Shown here: positions 63,135 to 64,000 of the stretch, one piece after another
Layout of the letters: the number at the start of each line of letters is the position of its first letter
Position numbering within the stretch: position 1 is the first letter of the stretch
DNA from: Metapseudomonas boanensis
Lineage (GTDB): Bacteria; Pseudomonadota; Gammaproteobacteria; Pseudomonadales; Pseudomonadaceae
Length of the DNA: 64,000 bases
Assembly: GCF_018704125.1 (NCBI RefSeq)
Contig: NZ_JAGTIS010000006.1
Location: 124,001 to 188,000, forward strand
Direction of reading: 5' to 3'
Notes under the pieces: generated by a model
What the model was told of the DNA's origin: nothing
Seen by the model: the letters and a program-made list of their open reading frames with translations, nothing else
Database searches by the model: none
Position numbers and translations under genes: made by a program

Positions 63135-64000
63135 ATGTTCGAATTGTTGATGAGTGCCGACATGATGGTTCGGGATCCTGATGGGATGACGGAGAAGCTG
63201 GTAGACAAGCTCGGTGTCTACAAGCATGAGCGCTGGCGCCAGGCGTTCGATAACCATCCCTACATCGCGCACTTCCTGCGTGTGCATAAGTCATTAGCTG
63301 TGGCGCCGACACGCATTGAGCCTCAATGGCACCTCGATAAACCGAATCCCGGTGATCCGTTGTTCCACGACTTCCTGGAAAGCCTCAAGGACTACCAGGG
63401 GCATCACCGGCCGATGATCACTCACTCCATCGTCCTTGCCCTGCATCGTGAGAAGTTTGCCGTACTGGTGGACAAGTTGATGCGCCGCCGCCTGCCGTTC
63501 CGCATGGCGCAGCGTACTCCGGAGATGCCGTTCGACCGCCTGTGGCTCGGTGCTACGCCGGAGAAGCCCTACTATCAGCCCTCGGTCGATGGTGGCCTGT
63601 GCATCGAGATAATGGAGACTGAGCCACTGCAGATGCCTCCGGAGACCTACGCCCTGCCACCGGCCCAGCCGCGCGACCTGGCGCCAGGTGGAATGGTTCG
63701 GGTGACCGCCCGCGGCTTCCTGGTACGCGATCTGGATGAAACTCTGCGCAAGGTTTCCGCCAACCTCGACTGGGAGCCCAACGGCCCGGTGGAGCATCTG
63801 CGCGAAGAAGGCTATCGCCGTGCGCGCATGGGCTTCACGGTGGCCAACAGCGCGACCCTCGACGTGATCGAAGCGACCTACTGGAACACTGACGCTGGCC
63901 ACTACCTGAACAATTGGGGGCCGGGCCCGTACTACATTCGCATCGGCGTCAACGATCTGGCCGCCAAGGCTGAGGACCTGCGCGCGCGTGGCACTGCCTT
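63135..64000 (+). CDS. VOC/glyoxalase-like protein, partial at right edge
   Basis: An open frame from ATG 63135 (MFELLMSADMMVRDPDGM), with a ribosome site GGAGGG, to the window end: 288 codons, no stop. Segments such as GGMVRVTARGFLVRDLDETLRKVSANLDWEPNGPV and GPYYIRIGVNDLAAKAEDLRARGTA look like vicinal-oxygen-chelate repeat starts, as in glyoxalase/extradiol-dioxygenase-type folds. The role in the DUF1302/RND module is unknown, and the 3' end is outside the window. Confidence 0.65.
   Translation, partial: MFELLMSADMMVRDPDGMTEKLVDKLGVYKHERWRQAFDNHPYIAHFLRVHKSLAVAPTRIEPQWHLDKPNPGDPLFHDFLESLKDYQGHHRPMITHSIVLALHREKFAVLVDKLMRRRLPFRMAQRTPEMPFDRLWLGATPEKPYYQPSVDGGLCIEIMETEPLQMPPETYALPPAQPRDLAPGGMVRVTARGFLVRDLDETLRKVSANLDWEPNGPVEHLREEGYRRARMGFTVANSATLDVIEATYWNTDAGHYLNNWGPGPYYIRIGVNDLAAKAEDLRARGTA

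Noticed and set aside
1..64000. tRNA, rRNA and CRISPR arrays
   Set aside because: No TTCGAATCC-type T-arm with matching stems, no rRNA core sequences and no regularly spaced repeats with unique spacers were seen. The heptamer at 21561 has no spacers.

Overview
The window reads as chromosome of a high-GC gammaproteobacterium, most likely a Pseudomonas. Gene content, Shine-Dalgarno spacing and protein families all fit. The presence of a dimethylsulfoniopropionate (DMSP) catabolic set points to a marine, estuarine or plant-associated strain. It combines catabolic gene blocks with a long accessory zone containing several kinds of mobile DNA. No rRNA, tRNA or CRISPR array was seen.

Layout. (1) 1-5.8 kb: DMSP cleavage and 3-hydroxypropionate oxidation, dddD (3' part only), dddT, dddB and dddC, then a chemoreceptor gene cut by an insertion sequence. 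(2) 6.5-18.3 kb: scrambled zone with three remnants of one IS1182-type element, a remnant of a second IS1182-type element, a malate dehydrogenase, an NCS1 permease, two convergent AraC regulators, and an operon with a secreted beta-propeller protein, a lipoprotein hydrolase, a stand-alone catalase C-terminal piece and another hydrolase. (3) 18.4-20.8 kb: an HD/LuxR regulator divergent from an exported hydrolase. (4) 21.0-36 kb: an AT-rich Tn7-like transposition operon (tnsA-tnsB-tnsC-tniQ, leftward, all overlapping); an unrecognised protein; a Tn4651-type cointegrate-resolution module (tnpT/res/tnpS) without its transposase; a second orphan TnpS-like recombinase; and small accessory genes (BPSL0761 family, MbcA/ParS-type antitoxin, inositol-monophosphatase family, zinc-ribbon protein, lipoprotein). 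(5) 36-39.3 kb: MarR with an MFS remnant, folE, TetR and thiolase. (6) 39.3-64 kb: a large catabolic/uptake region with two separate DUF1302-DUF1329 modules, an indolepyruvate:ferredoxin oxidoreductase-like enzyme, several SDRs, a SnoaL-like protein, an APH-type kinase, MFS and RND transporters, a YCF48 protein, AraC and LysR regulators, and a partial gene at the right edge.

How it works together. DddT imports DMSP, DddD converts it to 3-hydroxypropionate (as CoA ester or acid) plus dimethyl sulfide, DddB oxidises this to malonate semialdehyde, and DddC gives acetyl-CoA. In the right-hand third, three promoter regions share a 27-bp dyad of the form TTGAACA-N13-TGTTCAA. This suggests that the oxidoreductase, both DUF1302/DUF1329 modules, an alcohol dehydrogenase and an SDR belong to one regulon for a hydrophobic or CoA-linked substrate that I cannot name.

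Most interesting points. The TniQ protein of the Tn7-like operon (781 residues) carries, after its zinc-finger TniQ domain, what looks like a tandem array of about eight helix-turn-helix modules, suggesting a modular long-sequence target reader. Other points are the shared operator dyads, an eightfold GGG-rich heptamer repeat and a hairpin cluster beside tniQ, and an orphan catalase C-terminal module with its own start site.
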